Below, piece by piece: positions 44,313-53,865 of a DNA stretch of 64,000 bases. The stretch's first letter is position 1; each line of letters begins with the position of its first letter. This DNA is from UBA11524 sp045591175. GTDB lineage: Bacteria > Bacillota > Clostridia > Christensenellales > Aristaeellaceae. The position numbers were made by a program, and so were the translations under genes. Below the pieces are notes generated by a model that was not told the DNA's origin, made no database searches, and was given only the letters and a program-made list of their open reading frames with translations. Location: positions 1 to 64,000 of the forward strand of contig JAZNSI010000013.1 in NCBI GenBank assembly GCA_045591175.1. The letters are read 5' to 3'.

Positions 44313-46547
44313 GTGTACGCACAGGTCATTGTGGACATCGTGCATGAGAACGTGGCTCGCACCTTCTCCTACCGCATCCCGGAGGGCATGGCGCTCTCCC
44401 TGGGTCAGCGGGTGGAGGTGCCCTTCGCCCGGATGATCAAGGAAGGCGTGGTCGTCGGCATCACTGAGGAATGCGACGTGCCGCCGGAGAAGCTCCGCGA
44501 CGTCCGCGCGCCCCTGGAGGACTATCCTGCCGTGCTGCCCCAGCTGCTGTCGCTGGCCCGGCGCATGGCGGAGGACGCTCACTGCCCCCTGGCGGAAACC
44601 CTCCGCCTGATGCTGCCCGCCGAAATGCGCGGCGGCCGCGTGAGCGTCAAGACCCAGCCCGTCGTGCAGCTGGCCATCCCGGTCAGTGATGTGGATGAAG
44701 CCATTGCAAAGCAGGGCCGCTCCCAGAAGCGGCGGATGCTGCTCAACCTTCTCAGGGACGGAGAAGTCCACCCGGTGGAGGAACTGCGCATCCTGGTGCG
44801 CGACCCGATGGAGGCGCTGCACACGCTGGAGGAGATCGGCCTCGTTCGCCTGATGAAGCAGGAGGTGCTGCGCCGACCAGCCGGGGACGATTGCGACAAG
44901 GTGATCGATCCGCCGCTGACGGCTTATCAGCAGGAGGCGCTGGACGTGGTGCTGCCCGACTTGCGCGCGGGGCGGGGGAAATACCTGCTCCACGGTGTGA
45001 CGGGCAGCGGCAAGACCGAGGTGTTCATCCGGCTGGTGCGGCATGTGCTGGCAATGGGCAAGTCCGCGATCATCCTCGTGCCGGAGATCGCGCTGACCCC
45101 GCAGATGGTCAGCTGGTTCCGGGCGAGGTTCGGCGACACAGCGGCGGTGCTGCATTCGCGGCTGTCCGCGGGCGAGCGCTTCGACGAGTGGCGGCGCATC
45201 CGCCATGGGCAGGCGAAGGTGGTCATCGGCGCACGCAGCGCGGTGTTCGCGCCGTGTGAAGATCTCGGCATCATCGTGGTGGACGAGGAGCACGAAACGA
45301 CCTACCTGAGCGACCGGCATCCCCGCTACGATGCGCGGGACGTGGCCGCCTTCCGCGCGGGAAACGAGGGCGCGACGCTGCTGCTGGCTTCCGCCACGCC
45401 GAGCATCCTCTCCTTTGCCAAAGCGCGGCGCGGCGACTACACGCTGCTGGAAATGCCCCACCGTGTGAATAACCGGCCCATGCCGGAGGTCACCGTGGTG
45501 GATATGCGCCGCGAGATCGAAAACGGCAACCGAAGCGTGTTCTCCGGCGTGCTGATGCAGAAGCTCCGCGACTGCATGGCCCGCGGTGAACAGGCGATGC
45601 TGCTGATGAACCGCCGCGGCTACAACTCCTTCGTCAGTTGTAGAAGCTGCGGATTGACGATGAAATGCCCCAACTGCGACGTCGCTTTGACCTACCACAT
45701 GACAGGCGGCGACGGACGTCTCCACTGCCATTACTGCGGCTATATGACCGACACGCCCACCACCTGCCCGGACTGCGCGAGCAAGTACATCCGCTTCTTC
45801 GGCGCGGGCACGCAGAAGGTGGAGGACGAGCTGCGCAAGCTGCTTCCAGGCGTGACGGTGGCCCGCATGGACGTGGATACGACGTCCGGCAAGGAGGGCC
45901 ACGCGAAGATTCTTGATGAGTTCCGCTCCGGACGGGCGCGGATCCTGGTTGGTACGCAGATGATCGCCAAGGGCCTCGACTTTCCCAAGGTGACGCTGGT
46001 GGGCGTGGTCGCGGCGGACATGACGCTGAACCTGCCCGACTACCGCAGCCGGGAGCGCACCTTCCAGCTGCTGACCCAGGTGGCCGGCCGTGCCGGACGC
46101 GGCGCGATCCCCGGTGAGGTGGTCATCCAGACCTACAAGCCGGAGGATGAGATCATCCAGGCCAGCGCAAGCCAGGATTACCGGGCGTTCTTCGAGATGG
46201 AGTTCTCCCGCCGCAGGACGGGCCTGTATCCGCCCTTCACGATCCTGGCGCGGCTGCTGGTGGAAAGTCCAAGCGAGCTGTATGCCCGGAAGGCGGCGGA
46301 TGCTCTGCATGCCCGGTGTCAGGCGCTGCTGGAAAGCCATCCCGCGTGGAAAAAGCGCGTGCTGATGATGCTGCTCGACCAGCCGGGCATCAAGGTGCTG
46401 CGGGGCAAATCCCGCTGGCACGTGATGTTCAAGCTGCTTGTCAACCCGGCGACGGAGGAATTCGTCGCAGCCCTGACAGAGCTGGCCCGCGAGCCGCAGG
46501 AAGGCGCGGAGGTGTACTTCGAGTACAACCCCACGACGATGATGTGA
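44313..46547 (+). CDS. priA: Primosomal protein N' (replication restart helicase PriA)
   Basis: A 744-residue superfamily 2 helicase. The N-terminal DNA-binding domain spans about 1-100. Walker A is GVTGSGKTE (about 229-237), the DEEH box is VVDEEHETTYLSD, and two zinc sites follow: CRSCGLTMKCPNCD and CHYCGYMTDTPTTCPDC. Motif V-VI is at TQMIAKGLDFP and QVAGRAGRG. It reloads the replication machinery at stalled forks. GTG start at 44313. It heads the priA-def-fmt-rsmB-rlmN-stp-prkC-rsgA-rpe gene group. Confidence 0.97.
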   Translation: MYAQVIVDIVHENVARTFSYRIPEGMALSLGQRVEVPFARMIKEGVVVGITEECDVPPEKLRDVRAPLEDYPAVLPQLLSLARRMAEDAHCPLAETLRLMLPAEMRGGRVSVKTQPVVQLAIPVSDVDEAIAKQGRSQKRRMLLNLLRDGEVHPVEELRILVRDPMEALHTLEEIGLVRLMKQEVLRRPAGDDCDKVIDPPLTAYQQEALDVVLPDLRAGRGKYLLHGVTGSGKTEVFIRLVRHVLAMGKSAIILVPEIALTPQMVSWFRARFGDTAAVLHSRLSAGERFDEWRRIRHGQAKVVIGARSAVFAPCEDLGIIVVDEEHETTYLSDRHPRYDARDVAAFRAGNEGATLLLASATPSILSFAKARRGDYTLLEMPHRVNNRPMPEVTVVDMRREIENGNRSVFSGVLMQKLRDCMARGEQAMLLMNRRGYNSFVSCRSCGLTMKCPNCDVALTYHMTGGDGRLHCHYCGYMTDTPTTCPDCASKYIRFFGAGTQKVEDELRKLLPGVTVARMDVDTTSGKEGHAKILDEFRSGRARILVGTQMIAKGLDFPKVTLVGVVAADMTLNLPDYRSRERTFQLLTQVAGRAGRGAIPGEVVIQTYKPEDEIIQASASQDYRAFFEMEFSRRRTGLYPPFTILARLLVESPSELYARKAADALHARCQALLESHPAWKKRVLMMLLDQPGIKVLRGKSRWHVMFKLLVNPATEEFVAALTELAREPQEGAEVYFEYNPTTMM

Positions 46548-46902
46548 GGCGCTCTCAGTCAGCCGACGGTACGACATGATCCCGTCGGCCTCCGCAGGAG
46601 GTCGCCGCCTCTCACTACCCCAAAGGAGAAGACGAGCATGCGCGACGCGAGGACTCTGTGAACTTGTTCACAGATCCGAGCCAAAGCTCACGCAGCAAAA
46701 AGAACGCTGCACGTTCACGTAACCCCGTAGCCCGCGCCATGAGGGCGCGGCACGTCAACAACAACACCGTGCGTACAAACACGCGCGCTCAACCATAAAG
46801 AAACTACCAACTGAATCGCGAAAACGGGTCAAGGGGCTAAGCCCCTTGCGGGTGCAGGGCAGAGCCCGCCCGCCGGAGGCCCCCGTAAAAGGAGATAAAA
46901 CC
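46548..46902. other. Gap between priA and def with several palindromes and a possible seven-codon leader ORF
   Basis: This 355-base gap holds no normal gene. Visible features are: GCCGACGG (46562-46569) pairing with CCGTCGGC (46582-46589); AAAGGAG (46622-46628) nine bases before ATG at 46638, opening a seven-codon ORF (MRDARTL) that ends at 46661; CTGTGAAC-TT-GTTCACAG (46656-46673), which overlaps that stop; and AAGGGGC-TAA-GCCCCTT (46831-46847), part of a GC-rich extragenic repeat-like stretch. No -10/-35 pair is evident. Confidence 0.5.
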
Positions 46903-47394
46903 ATGGCAATTCGTAAAATCGTGACGCTGGGTGATGAAACCCTGCGCAAGGAGTGCCGTAAGCAGGAGAAGTTTGACCTGCGGCTGGCTATTTTGCTCAA
47001 GGATATGGCTGATACCATGTACCGCGCGGAGGGCGTGGGCCTGGCGGCGCCCCAGGTGGGCGTGCTGCGCCGCGTGTGTGTGATCGACGTGGGCGAAGGT
47101 CTGGTGGAGATGATCAACCCCGTGATCACCAAGCGCGAGGGCGAGCAGACGGGCCGCGAGGGCTGTTTGTCCCTGCCGGGCCGTCAGGGTGTGGTCACCC
47201 GTCCGATGAAGGTGACGGTCAATTATCAGGATCGCCGCGGCGCATTCCAGCAGCTGAATGCGGAGGGCTTCTTCGCCCGCGCTTGCTGCCACGAGATCGA
47301 CCACCTGGATGGCCGTGTGTACATCGACGTGATGGACCGCGAGCTGACCCCCGAAGAGATCGAAGGACATATCCCGGAGGATGATGACGAGTGA
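46903..47394 (+). CDS. def: Peptide deformylase
   Basis: A 163-residue metalloenzyme that removes formyl groups from new proteins. Motif I is GVGLAAPQVG, motif II is REGCLSLPG, motif III is CHEIDHLDG with the HEXXH metal site. The AAAAGGAG site places the start at 46903; an upstream frame runs into the repeat-like region. The TGA overlaps the GTG of fmt (GTGA). Def acts on the product of fmt. Confidence 0.97.
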   Translation: MAIRKIVTLGDETLRKECRKQEKFDLRLAILLKDMADTMYRAEGVGLAAPQVGVLRRVCVIDVGEGLVEMINPVITKREGEQTGREGCLSLPGRQGVVTRPMKVTVNYQDRRGAFQQLNAEGFFARACCHEIDHLDGRVYIDVMDRELTPEEIEGHIPEDDDE

Positions 47395-48332
47395 GAATCG
47401 TATTCATGGGTACGCCGGAATTCGCCGTGCCGTCCCTGAAAGCATTGTGCGATGCCGGCTATGACGTGGTCGGCGTGTTCACCCAGCCCGATCGTCCCAA
47501 GGGCCGCGGCAACAAGGTCATCGCGTCCCCGGTGAAGCAGGTTGCTGTGGAGAAAGGGATTCCCGTGTTTCAGCCTGTGCGCATCCGCAAGGACGGCGTG
47601 GAGGATTTGAAGGCCCTTGCGCCCGATCTGTGCGTAACGGCGGCTTTCGGGCAGATCCTCAGTCAGGAGATCCTCGACATCCCGCGCATCGGCACGGTGA
47701 ATGTGCATGCGTCGATTTTGCCGAAGCACCGCGGCTCTGCACCCATCAACTGGGCTATCCTGCAGGGCGACGAGGTGGTCGGCGTGACCACCATGATGAC
47801 CGACAAGGGCATCGACACCGGCGATATGCTGCTCAAGGCTGAGACCCCGTACATCAAGGGCGAAACCGCGGGCGAGCTGACCATCCGCATGGCGGAGCTG
47901 GGCGCGAAGCTGCTCATTGATACGCTGAAGGCGATGGAAGCCGGCACTTTGACGCGCATCCCGCAGGATCATGCCAACATGACCTACGACCCCATGCTGA
48001 CCAAGGAAATGGGCGTCATCGACTGGACGCACGCAGCGGCGGACATCGTCAACCGCATCCACGGCCTGAACCCCTGGCCCGGCTGCTCCACAGCCATCGA
48101 GGGCGGTCGGCTGAAGCTGCTGCGCGCGGAGGTCGCGGAGGGCGAGGGTCAGCCCGGTGAGATCATCGTGGCGGATCCCAAGCAGGGCCTCGTCATTGCT
48201 GCGGGGGAGGGCGCGGTGTGCGTCACGCAGCTGCAGGCCTCCGGCGGCAAGCCCATGAACAGCAAGGATTATCTGCGCGGCCACCCCATGGCCGTCGGCA
48301 CCGTACTGAAGGAGGAAATCAGCAATGGCTGA
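47391..48332 (+). CDS. fmt: Methionyl-tRNA formyltransferase
   Basis: A 313-residue enzyme that adds a formyl group to initiator Met-tRNA. It begins with FMGTPEFAVPSL; the active site is NVHASILPKHRGSAPINWAI, holding the SLLP-like and HxG folate residues; the C-terminal beta-barrel binds tRNA. GTG start, overlapping def. Confidence 0.97.
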   Translation: MRIVFMGTPEFAVPSLKALCDAGYDVVGVFTQPDRPKGRGNKVIASPVKQVAVEKGIPVFQPVRIRKDGVEDLKALAPDLCVTAAFGQILSQEILDIPRIGTVNVHASILPKHRGSAPINWAILQGDEVVGVTTMMTDKGIDTGDMLLKAETPYIKGETAGELTIRMAELGAKLLIDTLKAMEAGTLTRIPQDHANMTYDPMLTKEMGVIDWTHAAADIVNRIHGLNPWPGCSTAIEGGRLKLLRAEVAEGEGQPGEIIVADPKQGLVIAAGEGAVCVTQLQASGGKPMNSKDYLRGHPMAVGTVLKEEISNG

Positions 48333-50100
48333 TATGAATAACAACAAGCCCCGTGGGAACGGCGGCGAAAATCGTAGCAACAAACCCTCCTTTGGTGGGA
48401 ATGGGGATCGGAAATTCGGCAATAAGCCTGGAATTGGTGGTAATCGTGGCGCGAATGGCGAGCGTAAGCTCGGTTTTCGTGGTGATAAACCCGCATTCCG
48501 TGGCGAAAAGCCTGCCTTTACTGGGGACAAGTCCCGTTTCGACGGCGAAAAGCGTACCGAGCGTGGGGATAAGCCTGCTTATGGTGATCGCAAACCCTCC
48601 TTTGGTGGGAATGGTAAGCGTAAATTTGGGGACAAGGCCGGCTTCGGTGGGAATCGCGGCGGCAACCGACCTGGTTTCAACCGCGACGGTGGGGATCGCC
48701 GTCCCGTGGGTGACCGCAAGCCCATCCAGGGCAAGACCGTCAAGCCACATCAGCAGGAAGGCCTGCCAGCCCGCCGCCTGGCGCTGGAGGTCATCCGCGA
48801 GGTGACGGAGAAGGGCAAGTTCATCCACCTGGTGATGGACGAGAAGCTCCGCAACTGCACCCTGCCCCTCATCGACCGCCGCCTGGCTGCCCGTCTGGCC
48901 TACGACACCATCGAAAACCAGATGTACCTCGACCATGCGCTGAACCAGCTCATGGCCAAGCCCGACTGCGATATCAAGCTGCGCAATGTCCTGCGCCTGG
49001 GCGCGTGCCAGATTCTGCTGGAGGACCGCATCCCTGAGAGCGCGGCCTGTAACACCGCCGTCGCCCTGTGCAAGGAAACCGAGATGGAGGGCCTGGCCGG
49101 CGTGTGCAACGGCATCCTGCGCAACCTTGTCCGCCAGAAGGACGAGCTGCAGTGGCCCGACCCGCAGGAGAACCCCGTCAAGGCGCTGTCCGTGCGCCAC
49201 AGCGTGCCGGAGTGGCTGGTGGAAAAGCTGCTCGCCGATTGGGGCGACGAGGCCGTCAGCCTCATGGCCTTCCACAGCCACGACAGCTACATCACGGTGC
49301 GCCCCAACCTGCTCAAGCTGGATGACGCGGCCTTCGAGGCCTTCCTCAATGAGAAGGTCTGGGAGCACGAGCCCGGCAAGGTGGCCCACTCCTGGCGCAT
49401 TCGCAACATGGCGGAAATCGCCCATGACGCGGGCTTTGTGGGCGGTAAGTTCTCCATTCAGAGCGAGTCCTCCATGATGGCCGCGATGGCCGTCGAACCC
49501 AGGAAGGGCATGCAGATCCTCGATTGCTGCGCGGCCCCCGGCGGTAAAAGCTGCCTGATGGCCGAGATGATGGGCGGCTCCGGCCGTGTGCAGGCGTGGG
49601 AGCTCCATGAGCACCGCACCGAGCTGATCACCGCCCAGGTGAAGCGCCTCGGCCTGGAGAACGTCCGCCCGATGACTCGCGACGCCTCCGTCCGCCGCCC
49701 CGATCTGGAGGGCACGATGGACGCCGTGCTGCTGGACGCGCCCTGCTCGGGCCTCGGCGTCATGGCGGACAAGCCCGATGTGAAGTACCGCGTCACCCCC
49801 GAAAGCGTGGCGGAGATCGTCGCGACCCAGCGTCAGCTGCTGGACGCGGTGGCTCCCTATGTCAAGCGCGGCGGCGTATTGGTGTATTCCACCTGCTCCG
49901 TGCTGAAGGAGGAGAACGTCCGTCAGGCGGAGGATTTCCTCGCCCGTCATCCCGAGTTTGAGCTGGCGAAGCTGCCCGAGAGCATCCCGGCGGAATTCCG
50001 TCAGCATGAGGACGTGGGCCTGCAGCTGCTGCCCAGCCGCGACGGCGTGGAGGGCTTCTACATCTGCCGCTTCAAGCGGAGGCTTCGCCCCATTTCTTAA
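48325..50100 (+). CDS. rsmB: 16S rRNA (cytosine-967-C5)-methyltransferase with a 135-residue Gly/Arg/Lys/Asn-rich head
   Basis: A 591-residue protein. Residues 1-135 are low complexity, with repeats such as KPSFGGNGxRKFG (two copies), RGDKPAFRGEKPAF and GGNRGGNRPGFNRDGG, very basic and unlike normal RsmB. Residues about 145-275 are the NusB-like RNA-binding domain, and about 330-591 the Rossmann domain with CCAAPGGKSCLMAEMM, LDAPCSGLGV and YSTCSVLKEENV, holding the two catalytic cysteines. Normal RsmB is about 430-450 residues. It overlaps fmt by eight bases. The codons of the head are less GC-rich than those of the enzyme, so it may have been added recently. Confidence 0.95.
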   Translation: MADMNNNKPRGNGGENRSNKPSFGGNGDRKFGNKPGIGGNRGANGERKLGFRGDKPAFRGEKPAFTGDKSRFDGEKRTERGDKPAYGDRKPSFGGNGKRKFGDKAGFGGNRGGNRPGFNRDGGDRRPVGDRKPIQGKTVKPHQQEGLPARRLALEVIREVTEKGKFIHLVMDEKLRNCTLPLIDRRLAARLAYDTIENQMYLDHALNQLMAKPDCDIKLRNVLRLGACQILLEDRIPESAACNTAVALCKETEMEGLAGVCNGILRNLVRQKDELQWPDPQENPVKALSVRHSVPEWLVEKLLADWGDEAVSLMAFHSHDSYITVRPNLLKLDDAAFEAFLNEKVWEHEPGKVAHSWRIRNMAEIAHDAGFVGGKFSIQSESSMMAAMAVEPRKGMQILDCCAAPGGKSCLMAEMMGGSGRVQAWELHEHRTELITAQVKRLGLENVRPMTRDASVRRPDLEGTMDAVLLDAPCSGLGVMADKPDVKYRVTPESVAEIVATQRQLLDAVAPYVKRGGVLVYSTCSVLKEENVRQAEDFLARHPEFELAKLPESIPAEFRQHEDVGLQLLPSRDGVEGFYICRFKRRLRPIS

Positions 50101-50109
50101 GGAGTAATT

Positions 50110-51180
50110 ATGACTGAACTGACCGGACTCTTCCTGTCCGAACTGACCGACTGGTGCAAGGAGCGCAAGCTCCCAGGCTTCCGGGCCAAGCAGATCTTCA
50201 AGTGGATCCACCAGGGCGTTGATTTCGACGGCATGACCAACCTGCCTCTCAACCTGCGCGAGCAGCTGAAAGTGGAGGCTGTTGCCCAGCCGGTGCGCAT
50301 CATCCATGAGCGCCGGTCGAAAATCGACGACACGGTGAAGTTCCTCTTTGGGCTCAGGGACGGCAACTGCGTCGAAGGCGTGCTGATGCATTATCACCAC
50401 GGGTACACCCTGTGCATCTCCACACAGGTGGGCTGCCGGATGGGCTGCACCTTCTGCGCGTCCACGCTGGACGGCTGCGTGCGCTCCCTCACTGCCGGCG
50501 AAATGCTGGGCGAGGTGCTCTGCGCGAACCGCTACATCGTGGAGAAGGGCCTGCCCCTGGAGGACGGCCAGTCCCCGCGGGTGCACAACCTCGTCCTCAT
50601 GGGCAGCGGCGAGCCCCTTGATAATTACGACAACGTGATGAAGTTCCTGCGCCTCCTGCGGGAGCCGGAGGGCGTGCAAATCGGCCTGCGAAACGTGAGC
50701 CTTTCCACCTGCGGCATCGTGCCGAAGATGTACGACCTCGCCGAGGAAGACCTGCCGGTCACCCTGAGCGTGTCCCTGCATGCGCCCAACGACGACATCC
50801 GTCGCCAGACGATGCCCATTGCCAAGGCTTATCCGATGGAGCAGCTGCTGGCCGCCTGCCGCAATTATGTGGAAAAGACCGGGCGGCGCATCATCTTTGA
50901 GTACGCGCTGGTGGGCGGGGTCAACTGTGAGGAGAAGCACGCGGTGGAGTTGGCTTCGAAGCTGCGCGGATTGCAGTGCCACGTCAATCTGATCCCGCTG
51001 AATGTCGTGGAAGAGCGCGACCTCAAGGGCGTGACGGAAGCCACCGTCCGCAAGTTTATGAACACACTGGAGAATCTGCATATCTCGGTCACCCGCCGCC
51101 GCGAAATGGGTGACGACATCGAGGGCGCATGCGGTCAGCTGCGCCGCAAGACCATGAACGAGGGCATTTATGAAGCATAA
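50110..51180 (+). CDS. rlmN: Dual-specificity 23S rRNA A2503 / tRNA A37 C2-methyltransferase
   Basis: A 356-residue radical-SAM enzyme. The CxxxCxxC motif is CRMGCTFCAS, with LMGSGEPLDNYD and SLHAPNDDIRRQTMPI as further RlmN signatures; the catalytic cysteine near the end is in EGACGQLRRK. AAGGAG is before the ATG. Its stop overlaps the phosphatase start by 11 bases. Confidence 0.97.
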   Translation: MTELTGLFLSELTDWCKERKLPGFRAKQIFKWIHQGVDFDGMTNLPLNLREQLKVEAVAQPVRIIHERRSKIDDTVKFLFGLRDGNCVEGVLMHYHHGYTLCISTQVGCRMGCTFCASTLDGCVRSLTAGEMLGEVLCANRYIVEKGLPLEDGQSPRVHNLVLMGSGEPLDNYDNVMKFLRLLREPEGVQIGLRNVSLSTCGIVPKMYDLAEEDLPVTLSVSLHAPNDDIRRQTMPIAKAYPMEQLLAACRNYVEKTGRRIIFEYALVGGVNCEEKHAVELASKLRGLQCHVNLIPLNVVEERDLKGVTEATVRKFMNTLENLHISVTRRREMGDDIEGACGQLRRKTMNEGIYEA

Positions 51181-51994
51181 ATTCCGGTTCACCAAGGATA
51201 CCATGAGGCGCCTGACGGACTTCATCCGCCGCAAGGAGGAACAGCCTGCCGAGGAAGCGCCTGTCCCTGAGAAGCCCGGCGTGCAGGTTTGCGCGCTGAC
51301 GGATGTGGGCAAGGTGCGCGCGGTCAACCAGGACGCGCTGGTCGTGGATGAGGAGCTGTGCCTCTACGGCGTGGCGGATGGCATGGGCGGCCATAACGGT
51401 GGCGAAACGGCCTCCGCGGGCGCGCGGGACGGGGTGATTGCGGCCCTACAGGGCAAGGAAGCCTCGCTGGATGCGCTGCGGGACGCCATTACAGCGGCCA
51501 ATGCGGCCATCTTCCAGCAGCAGGCCGCGGATGAAAGCCTCTCCGGCATGGGCACGACGCTCTCCGTCATCTGGATGAGCGAGCACTTTGTGTATCTTGG
51601 CCACGTGGGCGACAGCCGCGTGTACCGCTTCCGGGAGGGCAAGCTGGAGCAGATGACCGACGACCACTCCCTGGTGGGCGAGCTGGTGCGCGCTGGTTAC
51701 CTGACCCCTGAGCAGGCGGAAAACCATCCCAACAAGAACGTCATCCTGCGAGCTGTGGGCACGGAGGAGGGCATCGACATCGACCTTGCCGTGGAGGAGC
51801 GCAAGCCCGGCGATCTGTGGCTGATCTGCTCCGACGGTCTGCACGGCATGGTCAAGGATGACAAGATGGAAGCGATCCTGTCCGTCAATACGGCGGAAGC
51901 AGCGGCGAATATCCTGATGGATGCAGCACTTGCCGCCGGCGGACGGGACAACATCAGCGTCGTCCTTGTCCAGGACGGGGAGGTGGCGCAATGA
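51170..51994 (+). CDS. prpC: PP2C-family serine/threonine phosphatase (Stp1/PrpC)
   Basis: A 274-residue protein. After about 40 charged residues comes a PP2C domain: ALTDVGKVRAVNQDALVVD, GVADGMGGHNGGE (metal-binding DGMGG), HVGDSRVYR, DDHSLVGEL, ICSDGLHGMV and GGRDNISVVL. It reverses the action of the PASTA kinase encoded next and overlaps its ATG by four bases (ATGA). Confidence 0.96.
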   Translation: MKHKFRFTKDTMRRLTDFIRRKEEQPAEEAPVPEKPGVQVCALTDVGKVRAVNQDALVVDEELCLYGVADGMGGHNGGETASAGARDGVIAALQGKEASLDALRDAITAANAAIFQQQAADESLSGMGTTLSVIWMSEHFVYLGHVGDSRVYRFREGKLEQMTDDHSLVGELVRAGYLTPEQAENHPNKNVILRAVGTEEGIDIDLAVEERKPGDLWLICSDGLHGMVKDDKMEAILSVNTAEAAANILMDAALAAGGRDNISVVLVQDGEVAQ

Positions 51995-53865
51995 ACGAGA
52001 AGATTCTCGCCGGGCGCTACGTCCTGGTGGAGCAGATCGGCATCGGCGGCATGGCCATCGTCTACCGCGCCATTGATCGAAACACCGGCCACAGCGTGGC
52101 GGTAAAGGTCCTGAAGCCCGAGTTCAACCGGGACGCGGAGTTCGTCTCCCGCTTCCAGCGTGAGGCCGAGGCTGCCTCCAAGATGACCCACCACAACATC
52201 GTGAACCTCCTGGACGTGGGCATGGACGGCGAAAACCGCTACCTCATCATGGAGTACGTCAAGGGCCAGACCCTCAAGGAGGTCATCCAGGAGAAGGGCC
52301 GCCTGAGCGCGCCCGTGGCGGTGCAGATCACCATCCGCATTCTGTCTGCGCTCCAGCATGCCCATCAAAATGGCATCATCCACCGAGACATCAAGCCCCA
52401 GAACATCCTTGTGCATGCCGATGGTCACATCAAGGTGGCGGACTTCGGCATCGCCCGCATGGCTAACTCATCCACGCTGACAAGGGGCGACTCCGTCATG
52501 GGCTCGGTGCATTATTTCAGCCCCGAGCAGGCCCAGGGTAAGGGCACCGACGTGACCAGCGATCTCTACTCCGTGGGCGTGACGCTCTACGAGATGCTCA
52601 CCGGACGCGTGCCCTTCGACGGCGACAGCCCGGTGGCCATCGCCATGCAGCACCTTCACGCAGCGCCGGAACCCATCCGCCGCTATGCCCCGGAGGTGCC
52701 TGAAGCCATCTGTCATGTGTGCATGAAGGCTATGGAGAAGGATCCACAATACCGTTACCGCAGCGCAAGGGAAATGGCCAGCGAGCTCCGCATGGCGCTG
52801 GAGGGCCGTATCAGCGAGATGCAGCCCCGCCTGGTGGAGAATCTCCAGCCGGCCCAGCCTGCACCGTCCTCCATCCGCAGGAACGGCGTGAGGCAGAATA
52901 CCGGCCGCAACCGCGTCAAGTCCGGCCGTGCCCGCTGGTGGGTGATGACCGCCGTGGTCACGCTGGTGGTGCTCTACGGCCTGTATCTGGGGACGATGGC
53001 CATCTATGAAAAGGTGGTCAACTCGGCCACTGTGGAGGCCTATGTGGGCCGCGAGGTGGCAGATGCACAGCGCGCCATTACCCGCAGCGGCCTCAAGGCG
53101 GAGGTGATGGAGATCAACCATCCCACCATCGGCAGCGGCATCGTGGTGATGCAGGCGCCCCAGGAGGATACGACCCTGCGCAAGGGCGACAAGGTGGTGC
53201 TGACAGTATCGAAGGGCCCGGCCAGCCAGAGCGTCCCCAAGCTGATCGGCATGACCCGCCAGGACGCGCAGACCGTCCTCAAGCCCTATGGCCTGACTCT
53301 ATCCGTGGTGGAATACCGCGTATCGTCCACCTACGAGGCGGGCAAGATCATGGAACAGTATCCTGAGCAGGGCACGCTGTGCGAAAGCGGCGACATTGTG
53401 CAGGTGACCATTTCCGGCGGCGTGGCCTATGTGCCGCTGGTGACGGGCCGACTTCTGCCCGAGGCCAAGGAGCTGATCTCCGCCGCCGGGCTGACCCTCA
53501 ATACGGACATCACCTACAAGGAGACCGAGGCGGAATCCCTGCATGGCCGGGTGACCAGCCAGTCCATCGCGGCGAATTCCCAGGTCATCCTGGGCACGAA
53601 CATCAGCCTGACGGTTTACCGCGTGCCCTCGCTGATGAAGAAGGCGAAGATCACCCTAGATCTGCCGGCCTCCGAGGCGCTGACCTCCGTTCGCGTGACC
53701 TTGCAGGACGAAAGCGGCGAGTATACCGTTTATCAGAACGATTACCCCGCCAACGCCAGCCGTCACCCGGAGATCGAGCTGACGACGGACAACGCAGGCA
53801 CCTACACCTATCGGGTGTACATCAACGATACCTTCAAATACTCTGGCACGGTGACATTTGAATGA
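51991..53865 (+). CDS. prkC: PASTA-domain serine/threonine protein kinase (PrkC/PknB) with an extra C-terminal domain
   Basis: A 624-residue protein. The kinase domain is at about 10-270 with the glycine loop IGIGGMAIVYRA, Lys39 in VAVK, catalytic Asp133 in HRDIKPQN and DFG at 151-153. A membrane helix is at about 316-336. Three PASTA domains follow (about 346-411, 413-477 and 478-550), binding uncrosslinked peptidoglycan. A beta-rich ending (about 551-624; SVRVTLQDESGEYTVYQND, GTYTYRVYIND) looks Ig-like, as in PrkC. It controls growth, cell wall and, in spore-formers, germination. Confidence 0.96.
   Translation: MNEKILAGRYVLVEQIGIGGMAIVYRAIDRNTGHSVAVKVLKPEFNRDAEFVSRFQREAEAASKMTHHNIVNLLDVGMDGENRYLIMEYVKGQTLKEVIQEKGRLSAPVAVQITIRILSALQHAHQNGIIHRDIKPQNILVHADGHIKVADFGIARMANSSTLTRGDSVMGSVHYFSPEQAQGKGTDVTSDLYSVGVTLYEMLTGRVPFDGDSPVAIAMQHLHAAPEPIRRYAPEVPEAICHVCMKAMEKDPQYRYRSAREMASELRMALEGRISEMQPRLVENLQPAQPAPSSIRRNGVRQNTGRNRVKSGRARWWVMTAVVTLVVLYGLYLGTMAIYEKVVNSATVEAYVGREVADAQRAITRSGLKAEVMEINHPTIGSGIVVMQAPQEDTTLRKGDKVVLTVSKGPASQSVPKLIGMTRQDAQTVLKPYGLTLSVVEYRVSSTYEAGKIMEQYPEQGTLCESGDIVQVTISGGVAYVPLVTGRLLPEAKELISAAGLTLNTDITYKETEAESLHGRVTSQSIAANSQVILGTNISLTVYRVPSLMKKAKITLDLPASEALTSVRVTLQDESGEYTVYQNDYPANASRHPEIELTTDNAGTYTYRVYINDTFKYSGTVTFE

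Noticed and set aside
48319..51327. Open frame of about 1000 codons on the minus strand across rsmB and rlmN
   Set aside because: Shadow of the plus-strand genes, which carry clear enzyme motifs; no ribosome-binding site or promoter at its start.
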